Assembly: GCA_964414585.1 (NCBI GenBank)
Contig: CAYPXR010000009.1
Location: 23,525 to 87,524, forward strand
DNA: 64,000 nucleotides
DNA from: DATEMU01 sp964414585
GTDB taxonomy: Bacteria > Planctomycetota > Phycisphaerae > UBA1845 > UTPLA1
Reading direction: 5' to 3'
The notes under the pieces were generated by a model. The model did not search any database. It was not told the origin of the DNA and saw only the letters and a list, made by a program, of their open reading frames with translations. A program made the translations under genes and the position numbers. The first letter of the stretch is position 1, and every line of letters begins with the position of its first letter. Shown one piece after another: positions 17,128-25,930 of this stretch.

Positions 17128-18279
17128 CTACTTCGACTCCTGCAAACGAACGTCGACCGTTTGCTCCTTGTCCCCTCGGTTGATCATGACGTTCACCACG
17201 TCGCCCCCTTTGTGCTTGTCGAGGACGCCGCGCAGATCGTCGTAGCTGTTGATCGGCTTGCCGTCGATCTTCACGATGATGTCGCCGGGGATCACTTCGC
17301 CGCCGCGGGTGACCTGTGCGCCGCGCAGTTTCGCCTCCGCCGCGCCGCCGCCCTCGGAGACTTCGCCAATCATCACGCCGCGCAGGCCCCATTGGCGCAT
17401 CAGGTGGTCGGAGACCGGGACGATTCCCATGAGCGGGCGGCGGACGCGACCGTAGCGGATCAACTGCGGCACGACTTCGTTGACCGTGTCGACGGGGACG
17501 GCGAAGCCGATGCCGGCGCTGACGCCGGACGGGCTTAGTATCATGGTATTGAGCCCGATGATTCGTCCCGCGCTGTCGAGGAGGGGGCCACCGGAATTTC
17601 CGGGGTTGATGGCCGCGTCGGTCTGGATCACGTCCTCGATCGTGCGGCCGGTGATTGCCTTGATCGTTCGACCGAGCGCGCTGACGACGCCGGTGGTCAG
17701 GGTCTGATCGAGTCCGAAGGGGTTGCCGATGGCGAAGACCTTCTGGCCGACTTGAAGATCTTTCGATGTACCGACCGGCATCGGGCGCAGTTTGCTTTCC
17801 GGGGCATGGATCTTCAGGACGGCGATGTCCTTGTCGGGCTCGACGCCGACGACGTCCGCCTTGGAAGTGGTGCCGTCGGCCAGGCGGACTTGCAGTTCGT
17901 TCGCATCGCCGACGACGTGGAAGTTGGTGACGATGTGGCCGTCCTTGTCCCAGATGAAACCGGAGCCGGTGCCCTTTTCGGGGGCTTCATAGATTCGGAA
18001 GCCGATCCTCTCCTGGCGATAGGCGACGCTGGTGATGAAGACGACGGACGGGGAGGCTTCCTGGAAAAGACGGATCGTGCTCTTTTCGTCGGCGGCCAGG
18101 TCGCCGCGCGGCGTGACGGTGCGCGGTTCGGCGTTTCGACCGTCGGTGTAGCCGCGGATTTGCCCGACGAGGAGCCAGCCGCCGGCGAGTCCGACGAAGA
18201 TTCCCACCAGCAGCGGCATTCGTCGCGGCGAAGGGACGGCGGGTGAGGTCTGAAAAGTCTCCACGGGGCGATCCTCCAT
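17128..18279 (-). CDS. HtrA/DegP-family serine protease with PDZ domain
   Basis: A 383-residue membrane-anchored protease for envelope protein quality control. An N-terminal helix (M-P-L-L-V-G-I-F-V-G-L-A-G-G-W) anchors it. The trypsin-like domain has the His in V-T-N-F-H-V-V, the Asp in D-K-D-I-A-V-L and the Ser in G-N-S-G-G-P-L, so the triad is complete. One PDZ domain follows (R-R-P-L-M-G-I to the end), as in DegS or short HtrA rather than two-PDZ DegP. An upstream in-frame ATG at 18378 would add a basic stretch that clashes with the divergent gene, so 18279 is preferred. Confidence 0.92.
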   Translation of the reverse strand: MEDRPVETFQTSPAVPSPRRMPLLVGIFVGLAGGWLLVGQIRGYTDGRNAEPRTVTPRGDLAADEKSTIRLFQEASPSVVFITSVAYRQERIGFRIYEAPEKGTGSGFIWDKDGHIVTNFHVVGDANELQVRLADGTTSKADVVGVEPDKDIAVLKIHAPESKLRPMPVGTSKDLQVGQKVFAIGNPFGLDQTLTTGVVSALGRTIKAITGRTIEDVIQTDAAINPGNSGGPLLDSAGRIIGLNTMILSPSGVSAGIGFAVPVDTVNEVVPQLIRYGRVRRPLMGIVPVSDHLMRQWGLRGVMIGEVSEGGGAAEAKLRGAQVTRGGEVIPGDIIVKIDGKPINSYDDLRGVLDKHKGGDVVNVMINRGDKEQTVDVRLQESK

Positions 18280-18439
18280 TCGGGTGCGATGAATGATATC
18301 CCTTGCCGGTTTCTTTGCCAGAAACGCCGGCGCTCGGCGGTTTTTGCGCCGGGATTCCCCGGCGGCATGGGAATTCATGGCCGGAGCGCCGACCCCTCAG
18401 GCCGCCCGTGCCAATCCGTCGATGTTTGTTGGGATTCTC

Positions 18440-19393
18440 ATGGTTGCACCAGCCTCGCCGAAATACTCTCGACCTGTTCGATCGACGTTGCGCCATCTGG
18501 TGAACGGCGATGCGCTCAAGCGGCCGGAGGAGGCGGGCGGCGAGGCGCAGGAGATCCTCCGTAACGCCCAGCGCCTGCACGAATCGCTCTCGCGATTGCC
18601 GTCGGCCGGTTGCGCGAGCGACCGCTGCCTGGTGATCGGATCCTACGGGGCGGAGGTGCCCTATCTTTGCGCGCAGCTCGGCTATCGGGATGTGACCTGC
18701 CTGATGCCGTGCGGCGCGGCCGATCGTGGATCGGAGCGCGACGAGAACGAGCCGATGCGCCGGGTCCGGTCTCATCCCGACGGCGACCGCCGATTTGAAT
18801 ACACGCTGGTCGAGCACGACCTGGAGCGCGGCGCCTGGCCGATCGCGGATGGTCAGTTCTCCCTGGCGCTCTTCTGGGGGTGTCTGGAGCGGTTGCAGAA
18901 CGATCCCGAATTCGCGCTCTTTGAACTCAACCGCGTCTGCCTTCCGGGCGCGACCGTGAGCCTGGTCGCCGAGAATGCAATCAGCTTCGAGGCGACGCAG
19001 TCGCTCTTGCGCGGCGAGCCGGCGCCGCTGCGGTTGAACTGGCCGGGCATCGAGGGCCATTGGCGGCGATACACCCCGCCGGAGGTCGGCGAACTGCTCG
19101 GAGGTACGGGCTGGCGCGTCAATGAGTTGACGACGATCGTGGCCGATCCGAACCACTATTGGAAATGGTGGAAGCGGATGCTTTTCAAACGGTGGGTCGC
19201 CGACCTCCGCAGAGGCTTCGGTCTGGCGGAGCCCTATTGGAACGCCTTTGTCCTCGCGCACGCCTCCAAGGTGGGTCCGCCGACCCGCAGCTATCCGCGC
19301 TGGCTGTATCGGGGTGAAAAGATCCGGCAGCTCAAGATCGAGATGTTGGAAATGCTCGCGGAACAAACGCCGGCCGCCGCGATGAGCGCGTGA
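18440..19393 (+). CDS. SAM-dependent methyltransferase-like protein
   Basis: A 317-residue protein with a class I methyltransferase outline: a first strand and turn C-L-V-I-G-S-Y-G-A-E-V-P, a middle F-S-L-A-L-F-W-G-C-L-E-R-L motif like the post-II acidic/aromatic segment, and E-L-N-R-V-C-L-P-G-A, a common motif in which the product is prepared (L-x-R-V-L-x-P-G-G). Its glycine loop (G-S-Y-G-A) is weaker than the classic G-x-G-x-G, so SAM binding is inferred. The substrate is unknown. ATG 18440 follows GGGA by five bases; the frame is open further upstream, but that part overlaps the protease promoter region. Confidence 0.6.
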   Translation: MVAPASPKYSRPVRSTLRHLVNGDALKRPEEAGGEAQEILRNAQRLHESLSRLPSAGCASDRCLVIGSYGAEVPYLCAQLGYRDVTCLMPCGAADRGSERDENEPMRRVRSHPDGDRRFEYTLVEHDLERGAWPIADGQFSLALFWGCLERLQNDPEFALFELNRVCLPGATVSLVAENAISFEATQSLLRGEPAPLRLNWPGIEGHWRRYTPPEVGELLGGTGWRVNELTTIVADPNHYWKWWKRMLFKRWVADLRRGFGLAEPYWNAFVLAHASKVGPPTRSYPRWLYRGEKIRQLKIEMLEMLAEQTPAAAMSA

Positions 19394-19400
19394 CCAATTC

Positions 19401-19425
19401 ACTGGCCACGGATCACTGACCACTG
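19401..19425 (-). repeat. Dispersed short repeat, copy 1 (CAGTGGTCAGTGAT family)
   Basis: Read on the minus strand, this segment begins CAGTGGTCAGTGAT and ends GTGGCCAGT. A near-copy with the same two ends lies on the plus strand at 52631-52662. It fills the short gap between the ends of two convergent genes. Confidence 0.6.
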
Positions 19426-19429
19426 TCCA

Positions 19430-19729
19430 CTAGAAGATGGTGCAGCCGACGACCACGAACTCGTTATTCGTCGTGGGGTCTGCCCGCGCGACGCGGACCG
19501 TGCGTTCGAGGGTGGTCCAGAGTTCGCCTTCGAGTTTGCGGAGGTGGATTTCCTCGCCGACTTTCGGGGCCGCTTCGGTCAGGGCGAGAAAGCCGATGCC
19601 GGAATGCGAGGCGTCGAGGGTCCAGCCCTTGTGATCTTCGATGCGGCCGGGCCGCTTCCAGCGGATCACGTCGTCGGCGTTGTGCCGAAGCTCGCGTCGC
19701 CGGTCGGGCTTGGAAACGAAGGTGATCAC
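19430..19729 (-). CDS. PilZ-like domain protein
   Basis: A 99-residue protein consisting of a single PilZ-like domain. The c-di-GMP contact motifs are suggested by R-R-E-L-R-H near residue 10 (R-x-x-x-R) and by L-D-A-S-H-S-G-I-G-F (D/N-x-S-x-x-G) near residue 39, followed by beta strands. Such stand-alone PilZ proteins act as cytosolic c-di-GMP effectors in motility or exopolysaccharide control. The start is GTG at 19729 with GAGGA upstream. Small PilZ-like proteins without a verified ligand exist, so binding is a prediction. Confidence 0.72.
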   Translation of the reverse strand: MITFVSKPDRRRELRHNADDVIRWKRPGRIEDHKGWTLDASHSGIGFLALTEAAPKVGEEIHLRKLEGELWTTLERTVRVARADPTTNNEFVVVGCTIF

Positions 19730-19858
19730 GGCCGATCCTCTACAGGGCTTTCCCCCCTCCTTTTCGGATGGGGAGGTCCGGAGGATGAGGATTCAACCTG
19801 GGGCGGCGACGAGATAATTTGGCGGGAGCGGTCGCGATTGCCCGCTTATCAGACGCGA

Positions 19859-22282
19859 TCAAACACCGGGAGCGGTCTCGGCGGTTTTTCGCCGGGCGGC
19901 CAGACAGAGCCAGGAGATCGCGTAGAGCGCCATCCCCGCGAGGTACAAGGCCCGGAAGCCGGTGACCATGCTGAGGTATTCGCAGAGGCCGCCAAGGATC
20001 GCGCCGAGGAGATTGCTGGCAAACGCCGAGGGGAGCGAGCGGGCCTTCTGCAACGAAGTGGCGAAGATGATGCCGGCGAAATAGAGCGGCAAAAGGAGCA
20101 GGATGGACGAGCCAATCGCCGCCGTCGCCCAACTTTTGTCCAGGAGCGTATGAACTGGGATGAAATAGCCCGCCAGAAGCGCAAGCATGAGGCCGACGTA
20201 GGCCAGGTGCGGTCGCGTCGGCCGGGCCAGATGCACCGTCCAGTTCGCAAAGAGGATCAGCGTGAGGATCGCCGTGATGACGACGCTGGCGACGATCCAG
20301 GTCGTGCCGAAGACGAGGGCGAGTTCGGTGATGCCCTTGGTCTCAATGAGCAGGAAGGCCCCGCCGAGGAAGAAGAAGTGGCCGTCGAGCGTCGTGCCGC
20401 GTTCGGCCGTGCCGAGGACCCAGACGACGGAGATGAGCGCGAGGATCGCCATCAGATAGATGTAGGGCTTGGGGAAGTCCGACCACTTCCGGCCGGGCAG
20501 GAAGGGGAAGGGCCAGTCGTCTTCGGCGGGCGGCGGGTCGAGCTTCTTCGCGCTGGCCGTGACGATGGGCGTGGTCTCGGGGACGGCCAATTTGAGTGTG
20601 CCATTCGGCTGTGTTGATGGCATCACGTCCGTGGGCATCGATCCGATGATGAACATCGTGTCCCGCCCTTCGAAGCCGAAGGTGCGCGGCGAATGTCCGA
20701 ACGCGTTTTTCAGCATCTTGTATATTCGCGCAGTGAAAGGGCCGTCCGGACCGACCGCGAATGACAGGCAGACCAATCCTCCCGGTGCGAGCAGACGCCG
20801 TGCCTCAACCATCGATTCCTGTGTGTACACGAAATTGTCCAGACGGATGGACGACATGCCGGAGAGCAGCGTGTGCGAATCGAGCAAGCCGAAGACAACG
20901 AGGTCGTAGGTTCCGGGCGGGCTGCGCTTCATGAAGGCTCGGGCGTCGTTGGTGATGACGTGCACGCCGGGGGCTTGATAGGGCGACTCGGGGTGATAAT
21001 TTTCGCCGACCCAGCGGATGGCCGGATCAATTTCCACGGCGTCGACGGCCCGGGCTCCATTGCGCACCGCCGCGGCGACGTCATTGCCCGCTCCCGCGCC
21101 GACCACGAGAACGCGGCCCGGCGTTGACTTGAAATGGTAGGGGAGGTTGTACCAGAGCGACTTCCACCGAATTTCGTCGACCTGATCCTTCCACTTGGCG
21201 ACGAATTCGTCGGACAGATTGAAACCTTGAAGGTAATAAGTCTTGTTTGCCGAGACCCAGACGCCCTGATGGACCAGCCGGCCGTCGGAAAGCGGGGCAT
21301 TGTCCGTCTTGACCTCCAGACGCTGATAAGGCGAATAAATGTTGCGGATGTCGGTGCGCGGTTCATAGCTGATCCAGGCGAGCATGACGGCGACCGCGCA
21401 GCCGCTGATCGCCAGCCCGCCGCGGCTCAATCGTCCCAGGTAGAGACCGAGGGCGGCGACGACGCCGAACCAGATTGACGGCGGTAGCCAGAGGTATGAA
21501 ACCGCGCCGAAGAGCACGACACCGAGGATGCTGCCGATGATGTTGATGGTGTAGGACGTCAGCGGTGCGGCGGAGTCCATTAGCCGGCCCGTGAGTTGAC
21601 CAATCGGGATAAAGATCACGAGGGTGCTGACGAACAGGGCCGCGAAAAACCCGTAAAAGACCAACAGGTGAAGAAGATGCGTGACGGTCCCGAGGCCCCA
21701 CATGACCTCCCACGCGATGGGGTTGCGGATCGCGCGATCCGCCTCCGCCAGGCTTAGCACGTCCATGAAAATCACTTGCATCGCGAGCAGGACGAGCATC
21801 ATCGGAAAACTGACGACCGGCCGCCGGGCCCGGGCAAAGCCCAGTCCCAGCCCCAGGAAGCAGGCGAGCAAGGTGATGTTTTTGAAATAGGCGCAGGCGC
21901 GAAACTCGGTGCCGTGCCAGCGGATCAGCGTGACTTCGAGGAAGAGCCCGAGGACGCTGACCAGAAGCAGGTCGAGTTTTCTCCTCCCCGGCGGCAGGAT
22001 GTCCACCCAATTTCCGAAGCCGATCATGCTGTTGAGCATTCGCCGCGCATAGTGGGCGTGCAGGGTGAAGAACACGATGCCGAGAACGAGCAGCGTCGCG
22101 CCGAGGGCGATCGCCGTCGGATGATGTTCTTGTTTGAATTGCTGCGCGTCGTCGTGTCCGCCGCCGACGAGCCGCAATCCCCACGCGATCGCCAGCGCGC
22201 CGGTGGCGAGGATCAGCAGCGTCACAAACCAACGAAGTGCCGCGCCGGGACGAGGCGTCGAGGGGGTTGGCAATTCCGCCAT
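19859..22282 (-). CDS. Polytopic membrane protein with spermidine synthase-like domain
   Basis: An 807-residue protein. The first part has about seven hydrophobic helices, including E-V-T-L-I-R-W, a segment typical of membrane-bound spermidine-synthase-like proteins. A cytosolic domain at about residues 330-590 has the methyltransferase-type fold of polyamine aminopropyltransferases: V-L-V-V-G-A-G-A-G-N-D (nucleotide loop), V-D-A-V-E-I-D-P (acidic residue binding the ribose) and D-A-R-A-F-M. Further helices follow from about residue 620. The gatekeeper region needed for true spermidine synthesis cannot be verified by eye, so the product may be another aminopropyl- or methyl-transfer. It stands alone, 35 bases after rimO on the same strand. 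Confidence 0.8.
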   Translation of the reverse strand: MAELPTPSTPRPGAALRWFVTLLILATGALAIAWGLRLVGGGHDDAQQFKQEHHPTAIALGATLLVLGIVFFTLHAHYARRMLNSMIGFGNWVDILPPGRRKLDLLLVSVLGLFLEVTLIRWHGTEFRACAYFKNITLLACFLGLGLGFARARRPVVSFPMMLVLLAMQVIFMDVLSLAEADRAIRNPIAWEVMWGLGTVTHLLHLLVFYGFFAALFVSTLVIFIPIGQLTGRLMDSAAPLTSYTINIIGSILGVVLFGAVSYLWLPPSIWFGVVAALGLYLGRLSRGGLAISGCAVAVMLAWISYEPRTDIRNIYSPYQRLEVKTDNAPLSDGRLVHQGVWVSANKTYYLQGFNLSDEFVAKWKDQVDEIRWKSLWYNLPYHFKSTPGRVLVVGAGAGNDVAAAVRNGARAVDAVEIDPAIRWVGENYHPESPYQAPGVHVITNDARAFMKRSPPGTYDLVVFGLLDSHTLLSGMSSIRLDNFVYTQESMVEARRLLAPGGLVCLSFAVGPDGPFTARIYKMLKNAFGHSPRTFGFEGRDTMFIIGSMPTDVMPSTQPNGTLKLAVPETTPIVTASAKKLDPPPAEDDWPFPFLPGRKWSDFPKPYIYLMAILALISVVWVLGTAERGTTLDGHFFFLGGAFLLIETKGITELALVFGTTWIVASVVITAILTLILFANWTVHLARPTRPHLAYVGLMLALLAGYFIPVHTLLDKSWATAAIGSSILLLLPLYFAGIIFATSLQKARSLPSAFASNLLGAILGGLCEYLSMVTGFRALYLAGMALYAISWLCLAARRKTAETAPGV

Positions 22283-22317
22283 GACGGCACTATAGACGGA
22301 GGACGCGGAATGGCAAA

Positions 22318-23745
22318 CTATTGAAGGACGGGAAGTGATTGACCGAGCGGTCGAGCGACCAGATCGTAATCGCGGTGGCCGGAGCAGCGAACGGTGACGA
22401 AGTCGCCGGGATCAAATTCGCCGCCTTCGACGTAGGTCGTGCTGTCGACCTCGGGCGCCTGGCCCTGGTGGCGCGCGGGATAGACGCCGTCCTTGCCGAA
22501 GTCGTCGATCATCACGCGCAATTGCCGGCCCTTGGCGGCGGCGGCCCTGGCGAAGGCGACTTCTTGTTGCACCTGCATCAGCTCGACGACGCGGTGTTCG
22601 ATGGCTTCCTGCGACAGTCTGCCTTTCATTCGATGCGCCGGCGTGCCGGGCTCGCTGGAATAGGGGAAGACGCCCATCGCATCGAAACCGAAGCCGCGAA
22701 CGAATTCGCAAAGCTCCTTGTGCTCCGCCTCCGTCTCGCCGGGGAAACCGGAGATGAAGGTCGTACGGATGGCCACGCCGGGAATCCGCTTGCGCAGTTT
22801 TTCGAGGAGGACCTCAGTTTCCTTTCGCGTGACGCGGCGGTACATCGCCTTGAGCACTCGATCGTTGATATGTTGCAACGGGATGTCGATATACTTGGCG
22901 ACCTTTTCACGCTCGGCGATCGCGTCGATCATCTCGTCCGCGAAATCCGAGGGATAGGCATACATCAACCGAATCCACTCGATCCCGTCGAGCGTGTTCA
23001 ATTCACGAAGCAGACCCGACAGGCCCGGCGCATAGCCGATGTCCTTGCCGTAGCTCGTGGTGTCCTGACCAATGAGATTCAGTTCGACGGCTCCGTCGTC
23101 GATCAGCTCACGGGCTTCGGCCATGATCTCGTCGACGCTTTTGCAGTGCATCGGCCCGCGAATGGAGGGGATCGTGCAGAAGGTGCATTTCTGATTGCAG
23201 CCCTCGCTCATCCGCAAGTAGGCGTAATGGGTCGGTGTCAGCCGCAGCCGCGAGCGATCGGACTTGTTGGCCTCGATCCAGGAGGAGGAATGGTATTCGC
23301 CGAGAAAAACCGTCCGTTCATTGCCCTTTTTCGACGTCTTGACGTTTCGACGTTTCGACTTTTCGCCCAGCACCGCCCGTACGATATCGCCGCGGTTGTT
23401 CACTCCGACCAGTGCATCGATCTCCGGAACTTCTTCGACGAGCCCCTGACCGTCGCGCTGGACGAGACAGCCGGCGACGACGAGCCGCTTGATCTCGCCA
23501 TTTTTTTTCTGCTCGGCGGCTTCCTGCAATATTTCGATCGCCTCCTCGCGAGACGCAGACAGAAAGCCGCAGGTGTTGACGACGACCACGTCCGCGCCGC
23601 CGCCGTCGCCGACGATCCCGCAGCCCGCCTCGGCGAGCAGGCCGAGCATTTTCTCGGAGTCGACGAGATTCTTGGGGCAGCCGAGGGAAACGAATGAAAC
23701 GGACGGTGCGGGCACCAGCATGAACTCCGGGCGATAGGCCTTCAT
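22318..23745 (-). CDS. rimO: Ribosomal protein S12 methylthiotransferase
   Basis: A 475-residue radical SAM enzyme that adds a methylthio group to an Asp of ribosomal protein S12. The N-terminal UPF0004 domain has S-L-G-C-P-K-N-L-V-D-S-E and N-T-C-G-F plus A-G-C-L, giving the three Cys of the auxiliary cluster. The radical SAM motif is C-N-Q-K-C-T-F-C, and a C-terminal TRAM domain ends the protein. P-K-N-L-V-D-S-E distinguishes RimO from MiaB. The linker between the first two domains carries a short lysine-rich insert encoded by a tandem repeat (listed separately). Confidence 0.95.
   Translation of the reverse strand: MKAYRPEFMLVPAPSVSFVSLGCPKNLVDSEKMLGLLAEAGCGIVGDGGGADVVVVNTCGFLSASREEAIEILQEAAEQKKNGEIKRLVVAGCLVQRDGQGLVEEVPEIDALVGVNNRGDIVRAVLGEKSKRRNVKTSKKGNERTVFLGEYHSSSWIEANKSDRSRLRLTPTHYAYLRMSEGCNQKCTFCTIPSIRGPMHCKSVDEIMAEARELIDDGAVELNLIGQDTTSYGKDIGYAPGLSGLLRELNTLDGIEWIRLMYAYPSDFADEMIDAIAEREKVAKYIDIPLQHINDRVLKAMYRRVTRKETEVLLEKLRKRIPGVAIRTTFISGFPGETEAEHKELCEFVRGFGFDAMGVFPYSSEPGTPAHRMKGRLSQEAIEHRVVELMQVQQEVAFARAAAAKGRQLRVMIDDFGKDGVYPARHQGQAPEVDSTTYVEGGEFDPGDFVTVRCSGHRDYDLVARPLGQSLPVLQ
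23331..23365 (-). repeat. Short tandem repeat inside rimO
   Basis: Three degenerate units of the type TCGACGT / TTGACGTT / TCGACGTT run in tandem. In the rimO frame they encode a basic stretch (K-S-K-R-R-N-V-K-T-S-K-K) in the linker before the radical SAM domain. The reading frame is kept. Confidence 0.55.
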
Positions 23746-23845
23746 TATAGCCCAATTGGTAAATTAGGGTACTCGTCAGGGGGAGAATTGCGGCTTAGAA
23801 TGGGGCCTAATACGACATACAAGACCATTGGAGACGGTTCACGAT

Positions 23846-24661
23846 ATGCCCATTCACCCCACGGCCATCATTGACAAGCAAGCTCAGATTGACCCCTCTG
23901 CCGACATCGGCCCGCACGTCGTCGTCGAAGGGCCGGTCAAGATCGGCGCCGACGTCAAGATTTACCCCAATGCCTATCTCTCCGGTTGGACGGAGATCGG
24001 CGAACGATGCCAGATCCATCCCGGCGCGGTCATCGGCCATTTGCCGCAGGATTTTCACTTCGGCGGCGAGCGATCGTATTGCAAAATCGGCGCCGGCACG
24101 ATCGTCCGTGAATTCGCCTCGATTCATCGCGGCACGCAGCCGGAGTCATGGACGATCGTCGGTGAAAATTGTTTCATCCTCGGCTACGCCCACATCGGCC
24201 ATAATTGCGAACTCGGTAACGGCGTGAAAGTCTACAACTGCACCGGCCTCTCCGGTCACGTCGTCATCGGCGACAACGCCATCGTCAGCGGCTATGTGCT
24301 CGTCCATCAATTCGCGAGGATCGGAGAGTATGTCATGGTCGGCGGGGGCGCCCGCGTGACCAAGGATGTTCCGCCGTACATGAAGACGCTGCACGAGTCG
24401 CAGTGCGTGGGTTACAACGCGATCGGCCTGCGCCGCTCCGGCCAGTTCAAGCCGGATGAAATCAACGAAGTCCGCGACGCCTATCGCACGCTTTTTAGAT
24501 CGGAGTTGCCGTTTCGCAAAGCGGTCGAGGCGTTTACCGAGAAGGCCCGGACGCGGACCGGGAAGCGGATCGTCGAATTTCTCTCGGCCCCCTCGAAACT
24601 GGGCTTCATCGGCGGTCGCAAGGCCGCGGCCGAACTGGTCGAAGCGGCGGAAGAGGAATAA
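23846..24661 (+). CDS. lpxA: Acyl-ACP--UDP-N-acetylglucosamine O-acyltransferase
   Basis: A 271-residue LpxA, the first enzyme of lipid A synthesis, which acylates UDP-GlcNAc in the cytosol. It begins I-H-P-T-A-I-I-D and carries a full run of left-handed beta-helix hexapeptides. Catalytic and binding marks include V-R-E-F-A-S-I-H-R-G and the A-H-I-G-H-N-C motif holding the catalytic His. The C-terminal helical domain (N-A-I-G-L-R-R-S-G onward) is present. The length matches the family. It is separated from lpxD by 11 kb and is not in a classic lpxD-fabZ-lpxA cluster. TTG at 23828 is a less likely start. Confidence 0.95.
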   Translation: MPIHPTAIIDKQAQIDPSADIGPHVVVEGPVKIGADVKIYPNAYLSGWTEIGERCQIHPGAVIGHLPQDFHFGGERSYCKIGAGTIVREFASIHRGTQPESWTIVGENCFILGYAHIGHNCELGNGVKVYNCTGLSGHVVIGDNAIVSGYVLVHQFARIGEYVMVGGGARVTKDVPPYMKTLHESQCVGYNAIGLRRSGQFKPDEINEVRDAYRTLFRSELPFRKAVEAFTEKARTRTGKRIVEFLSAPSKLGFIGGRKAAAELVEAAEEE

Positions 24662-24770
24662 GGCCGAGTCGGCTTGCCTTTCGTCCTCAAAACGTTAAGG
24701 TATTTCTTACTCGTCGGCGGCCCATGGACGGACCGCGGCCGCCTCGCTGGTTTTTGGAGCACGATCGGAA

Positions 24771-25907
24771 ATGGCCAACGGGACGAGTTCTCCCACGATT
24801 GCCATGGATTATTCCGCTCGACCGGAACGTGCGCGACTGGGCGTGACCGAGCGCAATTTCCTGCGCGCCGGCCTTTACACCGCCGCCATCGTTTTCGTTT
24901 TCTGGTGCGGCTATTACTTCGAACGAAGCATTCTGAATCGGCACCCCGCCGACATCCGCTTCATCCGTGAGGCCTCCGAGGCGGCGATGCGCTACATCAC
25001 CATCCCGCATATCCTCATCGGTTTCTTCTTCATGATCTCGTCGCCGAAGAACCAGAACCTGCGCCAACGGCTTTGGGCCGCCGGTTTGTTGATGGCGGGG
25101 GCGGGGCTGTGCACGATCTATTACAAGGGCGGCGGTAAAACCAACCTGCTGCTCTACAGCGGCGTCTACCTATACTTCCTCGTCCACGAACTCCGTGACG
25201 AAGCGATGTTCTACAACGTCCTGGGCGACGCCGCGCCGATTTCCGACAAGGCGGCGTTCAAGGGGCTGGTTCGCGCAATGACCGGTCTCATTGTTTTCAC
25301 GATGGCATCGTTTATCTGGGCGCCGATCCCATACGGCCTCTACTTCAAGAAATTGACCGAGCCGACGTCGGCCCTTGCGGAATGGGCCGCGGCGCATTCG
25401 TGGTGGATGGATGGATCGATGTCGATGCCGCTCAAGATCGCCTTGAGCGCGGGCCCCTTTGTGCTGGCGGCCGTCGGGTTCGCGATCGTCTGGCGGCATT
25501 TCGCCGCGCGGCTGGGTTATCCCGACGCCCGCGCGCTCTTTCGAACCCATGCGATCCTCTTCAAGGTCATGTTCGGCGTCGCCGGCGTCCTGGGCCTTTC
25601 GCTCGTGCTGACGCAGCGGGCCTACTCGCTCATCCTCTTCCACGTCGTCGCGTGGTACATTTTTGCGGCGTACCAGTTCGCCAGGCATCCGCCCAAGGCC
25701 CCGCCGCACGGCTGGTGGCAGTGGATGCGCACGAGCGTCCGCGGCTTCAAAACGCTGCACATCGGCATGGTCGTCGTGCTCATGGTTGTCGGCCTCGCCT
25801 GGACGCTCGCCTGGGGCCAGACGACGTCATTGGCGTGGCTGCTGGCGCCCGAGTCGTTTCTCTACTGGACCATCATGCACATCACGGTTAGCTTCGTCCC
25901 CAGATAA
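24771..25907 (+). CDS. Polytopic membrane protein of unknown family
   Basis: A 378-residue protein with eight or nine hydrophobic helices (for example A-G-L-Y-T-A-A-I-V-F-V-F-W and V-L-A-A-V-G-F-A-I-V-W). I do not recognise its family. Notable features are several His residues at helix ends (I-P-H-I-L-I-G, F-H-V-V-A-W, T-L-H-I-G-M, I-M-H-I-T) that could bind haem or a metal, and an acidic loop (V-H-E-L-R-D-E-A-M). It is the first gene of a same-strand cluster with the RnfC-like and RnfD-like genes, with only 23 bases to the next gene, so it is probably their membrane partner. The redox role is inference from neighbours. Confidence 0.7.
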   Translation: MANGTSSPTIAMDYSARPERARLGVTERNFLRAGLYTAAIVFVFWCGYYFERSILNRHPADIRFIREASEAAMRYITIPHILIGFFFMISSPKNQNLRQRLWAAGLLMAGAGLCTIYYKGGGKTNLLLYSGVYLYFLVHELRDEAMFYNVLGDAAPISDKAAFKGLVRAMTGLIVFTMASFIWAPIPYGLYFKKLTEPTSALAEWAAAHSWWMDGSMSMPLKIALSAGPFVLAAVGFAIVWRHFAARLGYPDARALFRTHAILFKVMFGVAGVLGLSLVLTQRAYSLILFHVVAWYIFAAYQFARHPPKAPPHGWWQWMRTSVRGFKTLHIGMVVVLMVVGLAWTLAWGQTTSLAWLLAPESFLYWTIMHITVSFVPR

Positions 25908-25930
25908 TCGACGGGTGCGGGTCCTTTTCG

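Noticed and set aside
22339..23697. Long plus-strand open frame opposite rimO
   Set aside because: rimO on the minus strand has full motif support; the opposite frame shows no domain.
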